Notes: generated from the letters alone by a model not told the origin. A DNA stretch of 64,000 bases from Methylorubrum rhodinum (GCF_014199935.1 NZ_JACHOP010000004.1:62001-126000), one strand, 5' to 3'. Positions 10,510-20,144 are shown, counted from the stretch's first letter. Translations and numbers: made by a program.

Positions 10510-10577
10510 CCTTTCGAGACACACACGGGCCGCGCGGAAAAAAAGGCGCCCCGGACCCCAACAGCGGAACGAGCGGG

Positions 10578-11879
10578 ATGCGCATGACCCACACCACCAT
10601 CCACAAGGAGAGGGACCTGATCGGCATCGGCTTCGGGCCGGCCAATCTCGCGCTCGCCGTGGCGCTCGCCGAGATGCCCGGCGCCAAGCGGCTCGACTGG
10701 GGCTTCCTCGAGCGCCAGGACGGCTTCCACTGGCACCGCGACATGCAGATCGAGGGGGCGACCGTCCAGATCTCCTTCCTCAAGGATCTGGCGACGTTGC
10801 GCGACCCGACGAGCCCGTTCACCTTCGTGAACTACCTGCACCACAAGGGCCGGCTCGAGAGCTTCATCAACCTCAAGCAGGACGCACCGACGCGGGAGGA
10901 GTTCACCGACTACTTCCGCTGGGCGGCGGCCGCCTTCGAGGACCGCGTCAGCTATTCCGAGACCGTCGAGGCGGTCGAGCCGGTCCTGCGCAACGGCACC
11001 GTCTCGCGCCTGCGGGTGCTCTCGCGCAACGCCGAGGGCGTCCGCAGCGAGCGCCTGACCCGCGACCTCGTCGTCGCGGTGGGCGGGCGCCCGCGCATCC
11101 CGGCCCTGTTCGAGGGCCTCCCCGAGGACCGGATCATCCACACCTCGTCCTACCTCTCGCGCCGCGACGCGCGCATCGCCGGGCGCGGTCCCGTCCGGGT
11201 CGCGGTGATCGGCGGCGGGCAGAGCGCGGCGGAGGTGTTTTTCGACGTCACCCAGCGCTTCCCCGAGGCCGAGGCGACGCTGATCCTGCGCGACCACGCG
11301 TTGCGCCCCGCCGACGACAGCCCCTTCGTCAACGAGGTGTTCGACGCTGCCTTCGTCGATGCCGTGCACGCGATGGAGGCCGAGGCGCGCCGCGACCTCA
11401 TCGCCTCCATGCGCAACACCAACTACGCCGTGGTCAATCACGACCTGATCGAGCGCATCTACGCGATGCTCTACCGCCAGCGCGTGTCGGGCGTCGAGCC
11501 GCACCGGGTGCTGGCTGGCCGCACCATCGAGGCCGCGCGGGAGCGCGACGGCCTCCTGTTCGACCTGCGCAACGCGGTGACCGGCGAGGTCGTGAGCGAG
11601 GGCTTCGACGTGGCGATCCTGGCCACCGGCTACCGCCACGACAGCCACCACCGGCTGCTCGCGGGCCTCGCGGCCGATCTCGGGGGCTTCGAGGTCGACC
11701 GATTCTACCGGCTCAAGACGCCGGCAACCTACACCTCGCGCATCTACCTCCAGGGTTGCAACGAGAGCAGCCACGGTCTGTCCGACACGCTGCTCTCGAT
11801 CCTGCCGCTGCGGGCCGCGGAGGTCGTGGGCGACCTGACCGCCGCCGGGTCCGGCCGCACGCTCGCCTCGGCGGGCTGA
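10578..11879 (+). CDS. L-ornithine/L-lysine N-monooxygenase (SidA/PvdA/IucD family)
   Basis: A 433-residue flavin-dependent N-hydroxylating monooxygenase. It makes the N-hydroxy side chain of a hydroxamate siderophore using FAD, NADPH and O2. Visible motifs are the FAD-binding GIGFGPANLALA near the N-terminus, the NADPH-binding GGGQSAAEVF in the middle and ATGY near the C-terminus. Length and motif order match PvdA/IucD. The ATG at 10578 (another at 10584) lies 68 bases after the NRPS stop, and the ribosome-binding site is weak. Ornithine or lysine cannot be told apart by eye; next to an NRPS, ornithine is more usual. Confidence 0.92.
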   Translation: MRMTHTTIHKERDLIGIGFGPANLALAVALAEMPGAKRLDWGFLERQDGFHWHRDMQIEGATVQISFLKDLATLRDPTSPFTFVNYLHHKGRLESFINLKQDAPTREEFTDYFRWAAAAFEDRVSYSETVEAVEPVLRNGTVSRLRVLSRNAEGVRSERLTRDLVVAVGGRPRIPALFEGLPEDRIIHTSSYLSRRDARIAGRGPVRVAVIGGGQSAAEVFFDVTQRFPEAEATLILRDHALRPADDSPFVNEVFDAAFVDAVHAMEAEARRDLIASMRNTNYAVVNHDLIERIYAMLYRQRVSGVEPHRVLAGRTIEAARERDGLLFDLRNAVTGEVVSEGFDVAILATGYRHDSHHRLLAGLAADLGGFEVDRFYRLKTPATYTSRIYLQGCNESSHGLSDTLLSILPLRAAEVVGDLTAAGSGRTLASAG

Positions 11880-12123
11880 AACCGGGGCTCGGCCTGTCGA
11901 CGACGTGGCTGTGGTTCCATCCATCGCCACGATTCCAGTTCTGTTGTGGCGTTCGCGCCACAATTCGACCGACCATCCGGGGAAAATAGGAAGTTCAGCG
12001 CTGTGATTTTTTAAAATAGAATGGTTCTAAAAACAATTCCAGACTAATCGCCATGTATTGCATGTGGCTGAATTACCGAATAGCAAGCTTGACCACAGGG
12101 CGATCTCTGCTTCGGGGGTGTTG
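11880..12123. other. Intergenic leader of the TonB receptor
   Basis: This 244-base spacer separates the N-monooxygenase from the receptor. Bases 11995-12060 are clearly AT-rich compared with their surroundings and hold the Irr-like element described separately. An upstream in-frame start at 12058 is possible, but the signal peptide begins at 12124. Confidence 0.6.
12015..12031. promoter_or_regulatory. Irr-type iron control element (ICE)-like inverted repeat
   Basis: The 17-base element has a perfect TAGAA-N3-TTCTA core. The right half reads TTCTAAA exactly as in the known ICE consensus TTTAGAA-N3-TTCTAAA of rhizobial Irr proteins, and the left half matches five of seven. It lies in an AT-rich stretch about 93 bases before the receptor start, so Irr control of siderophore uptake is likely. 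Confidence 0.72.
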
Positions 12124-14466
12124 ATGCGTATCTCGGATAGGTGCCGGATGTCGGTGCTGTCTGCCGGTTCGGCGGCCTTGCTCGGCGCGGTGGGCCTCGC
12201 GGCGCCGCTCGGTGCCCTGGCCCAGGAATCGACCCGGCTCGACGAGATCTCGGTGTCGGCCGAAGGTCGGGGCCCGGTCCGTCCGGGAGCCGGCATCCGT
12301 GCGCCCGGACGCGCCAACGTGGTCTCGGTCTCCGGCGATCCGGAAGCCGGCGGCAAGGGGCCCGTCGATGGCTTCGTCGCCCGCACCAGCACCGCGGGCA
12401 GCAAGACCGCCACGCCGATCGTCGAGACGCCGCAATCGCTCACCGTCATCGGGCGCGACCGCATCGAGGTCCAGCAGGCGACCAGCGCGAGCGAGGTCTT
12501 CCAGTACACGCCGGGCGTCAATGCCGACACCTACGGCAGCAACTCGCGCTCGGACAACTACATCCTGATTCGCGGCCTGCCGGCGAACTTCTTCCAGGAC
12601 AACCTGCGCCTGCCGCTGACCCGGCCCTACGGCGGCTACCGCGTTGATCCCTACACCGTCGAGCGCATCGAGATCCTGCGCGGCCCCTCCTCGGTCCTCT
12701 ACGGACAAGGCGGCCCCGGCGGCACCATCAACTACGTCTCGAAGCGCCCGACTCCCGTGCCCTTCGCCATGGTCGACATGCTGGTCGGCAATTTCGAGCA
12801 GCCGCGCATCGGTGTCGATTTCGGCGGGGCGCTCAACAACGACGGCACGCTGAGCTACCGCATGGTCGGCGTCGGCCAGAACAGCCAGCTCAACGGCGGC
12901 AATCCCTTCACCGGTCAGCGCATCGCACTCGCGCCGTCGCTCGCCTGGAAGCCCGACAACCAGACCTCGCTGATCCTGTTCGGCTCGGTGCTGCAGGACG
13001 ACACCCACATCGACAGCGACTTCTACCCCGCCCGCGGCACCGTGCTGCCGAACCCGTTCGGGCGCATCCAGCGCAATTTCTGGACCGGCAACCGCGACTT
13101 CGACAAGCAAATCCGCACGCAATACGCCATCGGCTACGAGTTCGAGCATCGCTTCAGCGACAATCTCGCCTTCCGCCAGAACATGCGCTACGCCAGCGTC
13201 ACAACGAGCATCAACACCGTCTACGGCGCCGGTATTCCGCGGTTCGATATCTTCGACACTGCGGAGAACAATTTCAACGCCAAGCGCAACCTTCTCCGCA
13301 ACGCCATCGGCGGTAAGAACGGTGCTGCCACATTCACGGTCGATAACCAGCTTCAGTTCGACTTCCTGGTTGGGCCGACCAAGCACACGGTTCTGGCCGG
13401 CGTCGATTATCTGAACCAGTACAGTTTCGACCGGCAGGATTTCCGCTCCGGGGGCGTGCTCGATCTGGTCACCGGCATCGGTCAGCCGATCGCGCCGGGG
13501 CTGCCGCTGCTGATCAGAAATGAGAAGCAGAACATCTCCCAGGTCGGCGTCTACATCCAAGATCAGATCAAAATCTTCGACAAACTCGTGCTGACGGCAG
13601 GCGCGCGCTACGACTCGGCGACGAGCGATTATTCGGACAGGGTCTCTTACGGCACCAACGTCGCCTTCACCACGGACAGCGCCCTGTCGCCGCGGATCGG
13701 CCTCGTCTACCTCCTCGACAACGGCCTCGCCCCATACATCAGCTACTCCGAGTCCTTCTCGGTCAACCCGGGCGCAGCCTCGTCGCAGGGCGTTGGCGGG
13801 GCCCTCATTCAGGGCGCGCCGTTCGAGCCGAGCCTGGGTCGGCAGAAGGAGGTGGGCATTCGCTATCAGTCGCCGGATCTGCCGATCCTGCTCTCGGCGG
13901 CCGCCTTCGATATCACGCAGACGAACGTCGTCTCGACCTTCAACTTCACGTCCTTCGCCGAGGATCAGCGCTCGAAGGGCTTCGAATTGGAGGCGCTGGT
14001 CGATCTCGGCAACGGCTTCCGGATGATCGGCAGCTACACACTGCAGGATGTCCGTATCATCAACGACCCGTCGCTCACGGGTCTCTCAACGCGTCCGACC
14101 GCGGTCCCGGACCGTATCGGTTCGATCTGGGGCGACTACACCTTCCTGACCGGCGATCTGCGCGGGCTGCGCCTCGCGGCGGGATTGCGCTACAACGGCT
14201 CCTCCTTCGGCGGCTTCGATCAGACGACCGGCATCCCGGGCGACCCGGTTACAGGTGCAGGAGGTGTGGTCTTCGACACACCGATCCGGGTGAAGGAAAA
14301 CTTCCTCGTCGATGCCGCCATCTCCTACGCCTACGAGAACTGGCGCTTCTCGCTCAACGTCCGTAACCTCGCCGACCGGAAGTACATCACCGCCTGTAGC
14401 GATCCGACCTCCTGCTTCTATGGCCAGGAGCGCAAGGTCATCCTCGGAGCGCGTTACACGTGGTGA
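12124..14466 (+). CDS. TonB-dependent siderophore receptor, FhuA-like
   Basis: A 780-residue outer-membrane receptor for the ferric siderophore. The start at ATG 12124 gives a clean signal peptide (MRISDRCRMSVLSAGSAALL, cleaved near ALAQ). A candidate TonB box (LDEISVSAEG) follows. The plug domain shows VETPQSLTVIG and VERIEILRGPSSVLYGQG, and the beta-barrel ends in an aromatic residue (GARYTW), as the barrel assembly machinery expects. Two cysteines near the C-terminus (CSDPTSC) resemble those of hydroxamate receptors. It lies downstream of the N-monooxygenase behind the Irr-like box, and its stop overlaps the acyltransferase start. The cognate chelator is inferred to be the product of the neighbouring NRPS. 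Confidence 0.93.
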   Translation: MRISDRCRMSVLSAGSAALLGAVGLAAPLGALAQESTRLDEISVSAEGRGPVRPGAGIRAPGRANVVSVSGDPEAGGKGPVDGFVARTSTAGSKTATPIVETPQSLTVIGRDRIEVQQATSASEVFQYTPGVNADTYGSNSRSDNYILIRGLPANFFQDNLRLPLTRPYGGYRVDPYTVERIEILRGPSSVLYGQGGPGGTINYVSKRPTPVPFAMVDMLVGNFEQPRIGVDFGGALNNDGTLSYRMVGVGQNSQLNGGNPFTGQRIALAPSLAWKPDNQTSLILFGSVLQDDTHIDSDFYPARGTVLPNPFGRIQRNFWTGNRDFDKQIRTQYAIGYEFEHRFSDNLAFRQNMRYASVTTSINTVYGAGIPRFDIFDTAENNFNAKRNLLRNAIGGKNGAATFTVDNQLQFDFLVGPTKHTVLAGVDYLNQYSFDRQDFRSGGVLDLVTGIGQPIAPGLPLLIRNEKQNISQVGVYIQDQIKIFDKLVLTAGARYDSATSDYSDRVSYGTNVAFTTDSALSPRIGLVYLLDNGLAPYISYSESFSVNPGAASSQGVGGALIQGAPFEPSLGRQKEVGIRYQSPDLPILLSAAAFDITQTNVVSTFNFTSFAEDQRSKGFELEALVDLGNGFRMIGSYTLQDVRIINDPSLTGLSTRPTAVPDRIGSIWGDYTFLTGDLRGLRLAAGLRYNGSSFGGFDQTTGIPGDPVTGAGGVVFDTPIRVKENFLVDAAISYAYENWRFSLNVRNLADRKYITACSDPTSCFYGQERKVILGARYTW

Positions 14467-15506
14467 GTTCTTCGGATCAGGAATCCGCGCCCTTCGCCCT
14501 CGTCCTCGCGGACGGGCGGCGCGCCTGGGCCGAGGTCGAGGACGAGCGGGCCCGCGTGCTCGTGGAGGGGGCCGGCGCGCTGGCCCTCGCCCGGCCCGAG
14601 CGGCACGTCTTTTACGCAGCCGATGGGTTCGACGCGGAACTGCCGCCCGAAACCCTGTTGCCGCTGCTGGCTCACGTCTTCGCCCGGCGCCCGAAGGTCG
14701 AGACCGCGCAGATCACCCTGCCGGCCTCCGACGACTGGGCCTGCGAGGCGATCCGGGCCGGCGTGGTCCAGGCCGCCGAGCCGGGGGAGGGGGGCTTGCG
14801 GCTCACCGTGGGCCGCAACGCGTTCTGGCAGCATCCGGGGCTGTGGCTGAAGGGCCGCGCTAGCGGGCAGACGCCGCTCGCCTACGTGATGAGCGGCGAC
14901 AAGCGCCACCCGAAGCGCCCGCCGAAGCCGGTCGGCGAGGTCTATCGGCGCCACATGCCGCGCTTCAAGGCGGATTTCTCGATCCGCGCCATCGATATCG
15001 AGGGCGACCTCGAGACCTTCAATCGCTGGATGAACCTCGACAGCGTCGCCGAGTTCTGGAACGAGCGCGGCGACCTCGACCGGCACCGGACCTACCTGAG
15101 GACCGTCGAGGCCGATCCGCACATGACGAGCTTCTTCGGCTGCTTCGACGACGCCCCGTTCGCCTATTTCGAGATGTACTGGGCCAAGGAAGACCGGGTC
15201 TCGCCGTTCTACGACGCGCAGGACTACGACCGCGGCCTGCATCTGCTCGTGGGCGATTCGCGCCATCAGGGGCCGGGCAAGGTCGAGGCGTGGTTCCGCG
15301 CCGTGGCCCATTACATGTTCCTCGACGATTCCCGCACGCAGCGGCTGATCGGCGACCCGCGCATCGATCACGTGCGCTGGATCGAGTACATGCAGAAGCA
15401 GGGCTTCGTGCGGCTCAAGGAATTCGACCTGCCGCACAAGCGCTCCGAACTCATCTTCATGGAGCGCGAGACCTTCTTCGGTCCGCCCCATTCCGGGCCG
15501 GCCTGA
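14463..15506 (+). CDS. Siderophore N-acyltransferase, GNAT (IucB/AlcB/RhbD type)
   Basis: About 347 residues. The C-terminal 190 residues form a siderophore-type GNAT domain (FSIRAIDIEGDLETFNRWMN, then FAYFEMYW, LLVGDSRHQGPG and RIDHVRWIEYMQKQGF). This family transfers acetyl or other acyl groups from CoA to N-hydroxy-amino acids, completing the hydroxamate. The N-terminal 160 residues are less conserved. A GTG at 14463 (or 14460) overlaps the receptor stop, so the two are translationally coupled. With the N-monooxygenase it predicts N-acyl-N-hydroxy-ornithine-like building blocks for the NRPS. Confidence 0.85.
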   Translation: MSSSDQESAPFALVLADGRRAWAEVEDERARVLVEGAGALALARPERHVFYAADGFDAELPPETLLPLLAHVFARRPKVETAQITLPASDDWACEAIRAGVVQAAEPGEGGLRLTVGRNAFWQHPGLWLKGRASGQTPLAYVMSGDKRHPKRPPKPVGEVYRRHMPRFKADFSIRAIDIEGDLETFNRWMNLDSVAEFWNERGDLDRHRTYLRTVEADPHMTSFFGCFDDAPFAYFEMYWAKEDRVSPFYDAQDYDRGLHLLVGDSRHQGPGKVEAWFRAVAHYMFLDDSRTQRLIGDPRIDHVRWIEYMQKQGFVRLKEFDLPHKRSELIFMERETFFGPPHSGPA

Positions 15507-15672
15507 CGGGGCCGTTTCCGAGGTTTCGGAGACGGTTCGAGTTGCGACTTCACAAGTCTGTTTCGAATCGGCGCCCCGCACGGCTTGCGCGCCGACCTGC
15601 TTCTCCTCCTTCATGCGCGAGCGTGCCGACCCCGAGTCGGCGCGCCAAGACAATGATCCGGGAGGAGTTTGG

Positions 15673-16662
15673 ATGGGTCTGTCATCCCTGTCGCGTCGTG
15701 CGCTCGTCGTCGGCGGATTGGTCGCCGCGGCGATGCCGTTCGGCGCGCGCGCGCAAGCGCCGGCCTATCCGACGCGGCCCGTCACCCTCGTGGTCCCCTT
15801 CGCGGCCGGCGGCTCGACCGACGTGGTCGGGCGCCTCGTGGCGCAGAAGATGTCGGACATCCTCGGCCAGCAGGTCGTGGTCGAGAACGTCGTCGGCGCG
15901 GGCGGCAATGTCGGCGCGGCGCGCGTCGCGAAGGCCGAGCCCGACGGCTACACCATCCTGATGGGCACGGTCGCGACCCACGCCCTCAACCCGCTGATCC
16001 TCAAGCGCAAGCCCTACGACCCGGTCACCGATTTCAGCCCCGTGGCCCTGCTCGTGGTCGTGCCGAACGTGCTCGTGGTCAACCCGAGCCTGCCGGCCAA
16101 GAACGTGCAGGAGCTGATCGCCCTGCTGAAGGCCGACCCGACCAAGTACAACTACGCCTCCTCGGGCATCGGCACGCCGCTCCACCTCTCGGGCGAGCTG
16201 TTCAAGAGCATGGCCGGGGTGAAGATGACCCACATCCCCTATCGCGGCTCGGGCCCGGCGCTCAACGACGTGGTGGCGGGCCAGGTGCCGATCCAGTTCG
16301 ACAACCTCCCCTCGGCCTCCGAATTCATCAAGGCCGGCAGCCTGCGGGCGCTCGCGGTGACGACGAAGGAGCGCGCCTCGTCCTTCCCCGACGTGCCGAC
16401 CATCGCGGAATCGGGCCTGCCGAACTACGAGACCTACACTTGGAACGCGCTGTTCGCGCCGCCCAAGACCCCAAAGCCCATCATCGACGCCCTCAACGCC
16501 GCCGCGACCAAGGCCCTGGCCGATCCGGGGCTCGCCGAGCGGATGAAGGGGTTCAGCGCCAAGATCACCCCCTCGACGCCCGAGGCCTTGGCCGAGCACG
16601 TCAAGTCCGAGATCGCCAAGTGGACTCCGGTGGTCAAGGACGCCGGCATCCAGGCCGACTGA
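15673..16662 (+). CDS. tctC: Tripartite tricarboxylate transporter binding protein (TctC/Bug family)
   Basis: A 329-residue periplasmic binding protein. The ATG at 15673 follows a strong GGAGGAG site. The signal peptide includes SRRALVVGG (possibly Tat) and is cleaved after GARA. The mature part begins YPTRPVTLVVPFAAGG and has the family-typical GGNVGAARVAKAEPDGYTIL, PYRGSGPALNDVVAGQV and PDVPTIAESGLP. It captures a carboxylate and delivers it to TctAB, encoded next. The substrate is unknown; Bug proteins bind diverse organic acids. Confidence 0.93.
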   Translation: MGLSSLSRRALVVGGLVAAAMPFGARAQAPAYPTRPVTLVVPFAAGGSTDVVGRLVAQKMSDILGQQVVVENVVGAGGNVGAARVAKAEPDGYTILMGTVATHALNPLILKRKPYDPVTDFSPVALLVVVPNVLVVNPSLPAKNVQELIALLKADPTKYNYASSGIGTPLHLSGELFKSMAGVKMTHIPYRGSGPALNDVVAGQVPIQFDNLPSASEFIKAGSLRALAVTTKERASSFPDVPTIAESGLPNYETYTWNALFAPPKTPKPIIDALNAAATKALADPGLAERMKGFSAKITPSTPEALAEHVKSEIAKWTPVVKDAGIQAD

Positions 16663-16815
16663 TCCGGAAGCCCAGTTCGGCCGGTCTGTGGAAGGTGCCG
16701 CGCCGGCTCGATTTTCAGGCACGACGCGCCCGGCGCGCCGTGCCAGAACCCAAAACAACCACAACACAGAAAAAGCCGCCCGAGACGGCGGCACGGGACA
16801 CGGGAGGAGACAGGG

Positions 16816-17481
16816 ATGGACGCGCCCCACGACGGCACGTCGTCGCGCCGCGGCGCAGTACGGGCCCCGCAGAGTCTGGTCGCCGGCCTCGGCCTCATCG
16901 GGCTCGGCCTATTCGGCGTCTGGGCGTCGAGCGACCTCGATTACGGCTCGCTGCGGGCCATCGGCCCCGGCCTGATGCCGTTCTGGCTGTCGATCGGCGT
17001 CGCCGTCTGCGGGCTGGCGCTGGCGATCGCCGGCTTCACCCATGACGGTGCGCCGCTCCAGTCCTTCACCCTGCGCGGGCCCCTCGTCATCTCGCTGGCG
17101 ATCCTGGCCTTCGCGGTGACGATCCGGCCCTTCGCCATCGGCGGCATCGTCACGCCAGGCCTCGGCCTCATCGTCGCCGGCCCGCTCGCCATCGTGATCG
17201 CGGGCTATGCCGGCACCGAGGCGCGCTTCCTCGAACTCCTGACGCTCGCGCTGTTCCTGACCGCGGGCTGCATGCTGCTGTTCGGCGACATGCTGAACCT
17301 GCCGATCCCGATCTTCCCGACCGCCTTCATCCAGGCGATGACCGGCGTCCTCCCGTCCCGCACGCTGCTGCGGATCGCGGTGGGCGTCCTCGTCCTCGCC
17401 GGGCTCGTGCTCCTCCTCGTCCAACGCCGCTCGGGCCGGCGCGAACCCATCGAGGTCGCGCGCCACTCCCTGACGACCTGA
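16816..17481 (+). CDS. tctB: Tripartite tricarboxylate transporter small membrane subunit (TctB)
   Basis: A 221-residue protein with four predicted membrane segments, the TctB (DUF1468) pattern. The first segment is LVAGLGLIGLGLFGVWAS and is followed by the characteristic IGPGLMPFWLSI. An extra hydrophobic segment near the C-terminus ends in a basic tail. The start at ATG 16816 has GGGAGGAGA upstream. It lies 153 bases after the binding protein and 18 bases before TctA. Confidence 0.9.
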   Translation: MDAPHDGTSSRRGAVRAPQSLVAGLGLIGLGLFGVWASSDLDYGSLRAIGPGLMPFWLSIGVAVCGLALAIAGFTHDGAPLQSFTLRGPLVISLAILAFAVTIRPFAIGGIVTPGLGLIVAGPLAIVIAGYAGTEARFLELLTLALFLTAGCMLLFGDMLNLPIPIFPTAFIQAMTGVLPSRTLLRIAVGVLVLAGLVLLLVQRRSGRREPIEVARHSLTT

Positions 17482-17499
17482 CCCTCGGAGCGGATTTCC

Positions 17500-19005
17500 G
17501 TGACGGACCTTCTCTCCAATCTGGGCCTCGGCTTCGCCGTCGCGCTCAGCCTCCAGAACGTGGCCCTGTGCTTCCTGGGCTGTCTCGTCGGCACGCTGAT
17601 CGGCGTGCTGCCCGGCGTCGGGCCGATCGCCACCATCGCGATGCTCCTGCCGATCACCTTCGGGCTCGATCCGGTGGGCGCGCTCATCATGCTCGCCGGC
17701 ATCTATTACGGCGCGCAGTACGGCGGCTCGACGACCGCGATCCTCGTCAACATCCCCGGCGAGGCGACCTCGGTCGTCACCACCCTCGACGGCCACCAGA
17801 TGGCCCGCCAGGGCCGGGCCGGCATCGCGCTCGGCACCGCGGCCATCGCCTCGTTCTTCGCCGGCACGGTCGCGACCCTGCTGATCGCGGCGCTCGGCGC
17901 GCCGCTGACCAAGCTCGCCCTGATCTTCGGCCCGGCCGAGTACTTCGCCCTGATGGTGATGGGGCTGGCCTTCGCCGTCGTGCTCGCCCACGGCTCGGTG
18001 CTGAAGGCGGTGGCGATGATCCTCGTCGGCGTGCTGTTCGCCGCCGTCGGCACCGATCTGGAGACCGGCCAGGAGCGGATGACCTTCGGCTTCTCGTTCC
18101 TCACCGACGGCGTCGACTTCTCGGTGCTGGCGATGGGCCTGTTCGGCATCGCCGAGATCCTGCGCAACCTCGACCAGACCGAGGCCCGCGACGTGGTGCG
18201 CGAGCGCATCGGCCGGCTGCTCCCCGGTCTGGCCGAACTCAAGCAGGCGGCGCCCGCGACCCTGCGCGGCACCGCCATCGGCGCGACGCTCGGCATCCTG
18301 CCGGGCAACGGCGCCGTGCTCGGGCCGTTCGCCGCCTACACGATCGAGAAGAAGCTCGCCAAGGACCCGAGCCGTTTCGGCCGCGGCGCCATCGAGGGCG
18401 TGGCGGGGCCGGAAAGCGCCAACAACGCCGGCGCGCAGACCGCCTTCATCCCGTTGCTGACGCTGGGCATCCCGCCGAACGCCGTGATGGCCCTGATGGT
18501 CGGCGCCATGACGATCCACGGCATCATCCCCGGCCCCGGCGTAATGACCAAGAGCCCGGACCTGTTCTGGGGCATGATCGCCTCGATGTGGATCGGCAAC
18601 CTGATGCTGCTGATCATCAACCTGCCGCTGGTCGGCCTGTGGGTGCGCCTGCTCAAGGTGCCCTACCGGCTGATGTTCCCGGCGATCCTGATGTTCTGCT
18701 CGGTCGGCATCTACTCCATCAACTCGCTCCCGACCGACGTGATGCTGATCGGCTTCTTCGGGCTGATGGGCTACCTGCTGATCAAGTTCGGCTTCGAGCC
18801 GGCCCCGCTGCTGCTCGGCTTCGTGCTCGGCAAGCTGATGGAGGAATACCTGCGCCGTTCGCTCACGCTCTCGCGCGGCGACCCGATGGTGTTCCTGGAG
18901 CGGCCGGTCAGCGCGGTGCTGTTCATCATCGCCTTCGCGATCCTCGCCGCGGCCCTGTTGCCGTCGTTGCGAAAGAGCCGGGACGAAGTCTTCACCGAGG
19001 CCTGA
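17500..19005 (+). CDS. tctA: Tripartite tricarboxylate transporter large membrane subunit (TctA)
   Basis: A 501-residue polytopic permease. It shows the two conserved glycine-rich loops of TctA: LIGVLPGVGPIATIAMLLP near residue 30, and GILPGNGAVLGPFAAYTIEK with GVAGPESANNAGAQ around 265-310. The start is GTG 17500 after CTCGGAGCGG. It forms the transport channel with TctB and receives substrate from a TctC protein. Length and topology are normal for the family. Confidence 0.94.
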   Translation: MTDLLSNLGLGFAVALSLQNVALCFLGCLVGTLIGVLPGVGPIATIAMLLPITFGLDPVGALIMLAGIYYGAQYGGSTTAILVNIPGEATSVVTTLDGHQMARQGRAGIALGTAAIASFFAGTVATLLIAALGAPLTKLALIFGPAEYFALMVMGLAFAVVLAHGSVLKAVAMILVGVLFAAVGTDLETGQERMTFGFSFLTDGVDFSVLAMGLFGIAEILRNLDQTEARDVVRERIGRLLPGLAELKQAAPATLRGTAIGATLGILPGNGAVLGPFAAYTIEKKLAKDPSRFGRGAIEGVAGPESANNAGAQTAFIPLLTLGIPPNAVMALMVGAMTIHGIIPGPGVMTKSPDLFWGMIASMWIGNLMLLIINLPLVGLWVRLLKVPYRLMFPAILMFCSVGIYSINSLPTDVMLIGFFGLMGYLLIKFGFEPAPLLLGFVLGKLMEEYLRRSLTLSRGDPMVFLERPVSAVLFIIAFAILAAALLPSLRKSRDEVFTEA

Positions 19006-19131
19006 ATCATCGGGATTAAAGCTCCGACGGGCTTCGTTTCCACAGGGCGTCTTCCGGCGCCCGAGCATCGAACAACCATCGGACCCGTGGCGAATGCTGC
19101 GGGTCCACCAAGATCAAGCAGGGGGAACACC

Positions 19132-20103
19132 GTGAAGAAGGCTCTCGCGATCGGGCTTCTGGCAGCTCTGTCCGCTGCCACCGCCCGCGCCGATTCCTAC
19201 CCGCAGCGGCCGATCACCATGGTGGTCCCGTTCGCCGCGGGCGGCCCGACCGACATCGTCGCCCGCATCGTCGCCGAGCCGATGTCGAAGGCGCTCGGCC
19301 AGCAGGTGGTGATCGAGAACGTCACCGGCGCCGGCGGCACCACGGGCATCACCCGCGCGTCGCAGGCGGCGCCCGACGGCTACACCATCATGATGGGCCA
19401 CATGGGCACGCACGGCGCCGCGCCCGCCCTGTTCAAGGGCCTGAAATACGATCCGGCCACGAGCTTCGACCCGATCGGGCTCGCCGCCGGCACGCCCATC
19501 GTCATCGTCGCCAAGAAGGCCTTCCCGGCGCCCGACCTGAAGAGCTTCGTCGAGGCGGTGAAGGCGGGCGGCACCTCGATCAATCAGGCCCATGCCGGCG
19601 TCGGCTCGGTCTCGCACTCGACCGGGGTGCTGTTCGACTCGCAGATCGGCGCCAAGCCCACGCTCGTGGTCTATCGCGGCACCGGCCCGGCGCTGAACGA
19701 CCTGATGGCCGGTCAGGTCGACTTCATGACCGACCAGATCGTCAACGTCGCGACCCAGATCGCCGGCGGCACGATCAAGGCCTACGCCATCGCCACGCCG
19801 GAGCGGAACCCGAGCCTGCCCGACGTGCCGACCACCAAGGAAGCCGGCCTGCCGGGCTACGAGGTCAGCGCCTGGAACGCGGTGTTCGCCCCCAAGGGCC
19901 TGCCCGAGGACGTGCGCAAGAAGCTCGTCGCCGCCCTCGATGCGGCCCTGAAGGACCCGAACGCGACGAAGCGCATCCAGGAACTCGGCGGCACGGTGCC
20001 GAAGACCGGCGAGGCGGGCCCGGCGGCCCTGCAGAAGCTCGTCGAGAGCGAGGTCGCCCGCTGGACCCCGGTGCTGCGCAACGCCGTCGAGGCCAACCAG
20101 TAG
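19132..20103 (+). CDS. Second TctC/Bug-type binding protein
   Basis: A 323-residue secreted binding protein paralogous to the one at 15673. The GTG at 19132 follows GGGGGAACACC and starts a typical signal peptide (KKALAIGLLAALSAATARA). Family motifs are YPQRPITMVVPFAAGG, QAAPDGYTIMMGHMG, YRGTGPALNDLMAGQVD and LPDVPTTKEAGLPG. It lies 126 bases downstream of tctA, so a single TctAB pair is flanked by two binding proteins. They may give two substrate specificities to one permease. Confidence 0.92.
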   Translation: MKKALAIGLLAALSAATARADSYPQRPITMVVPFAAGGPTDIVARIVAEPMSKALGQQVVIENVTGAGGTTGITRASQAAPDGYTIMMGHMGTHGAAPALFKGLKYDPATSFDPIGLAAGTPIVIVAKKAFPAPDLKSFVEAVKAGGTSINQAHAGVGSVSHSTGVLFDSQIGAKPTLVVYRGTGPALNDLMAGQVDFMTDQIVNVATQIAGGTIKAYAIATPERNPSLPDVPTTKEAGLPGYEVSAWNAVFAPKGLPEDVRKKLVAALDAALKDPNATKRIQELGGTVPKTGEAGPAALQKLVESEVARWTPVLRNAVEANQ

Positions 20104-20104
20104 G

Positions 20105-20124
20105 CCTCGGCCGCAAAGCCGAGG
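20105..20124 (+). terminator. Hairpin after the transporter operon
   Basis: A perfect 7-bp stem (CCTCGGC/GCCGAGG) with a 6-base loop begins two bases after the stop codon. There is no T-tract, so this is a weak terminator candidate or an mRNA-stabilising hairpin. Confidence 0.45.
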
Positions 20125-20144
20125 ACCCGGATCCATCCGCCACG

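Noticed and set aside
7525..10524. A 999-residue open frame antisense to the second NRPS
   Set aside because: It is the complement of well-conserved NRPS codons and has no recognisable domain.
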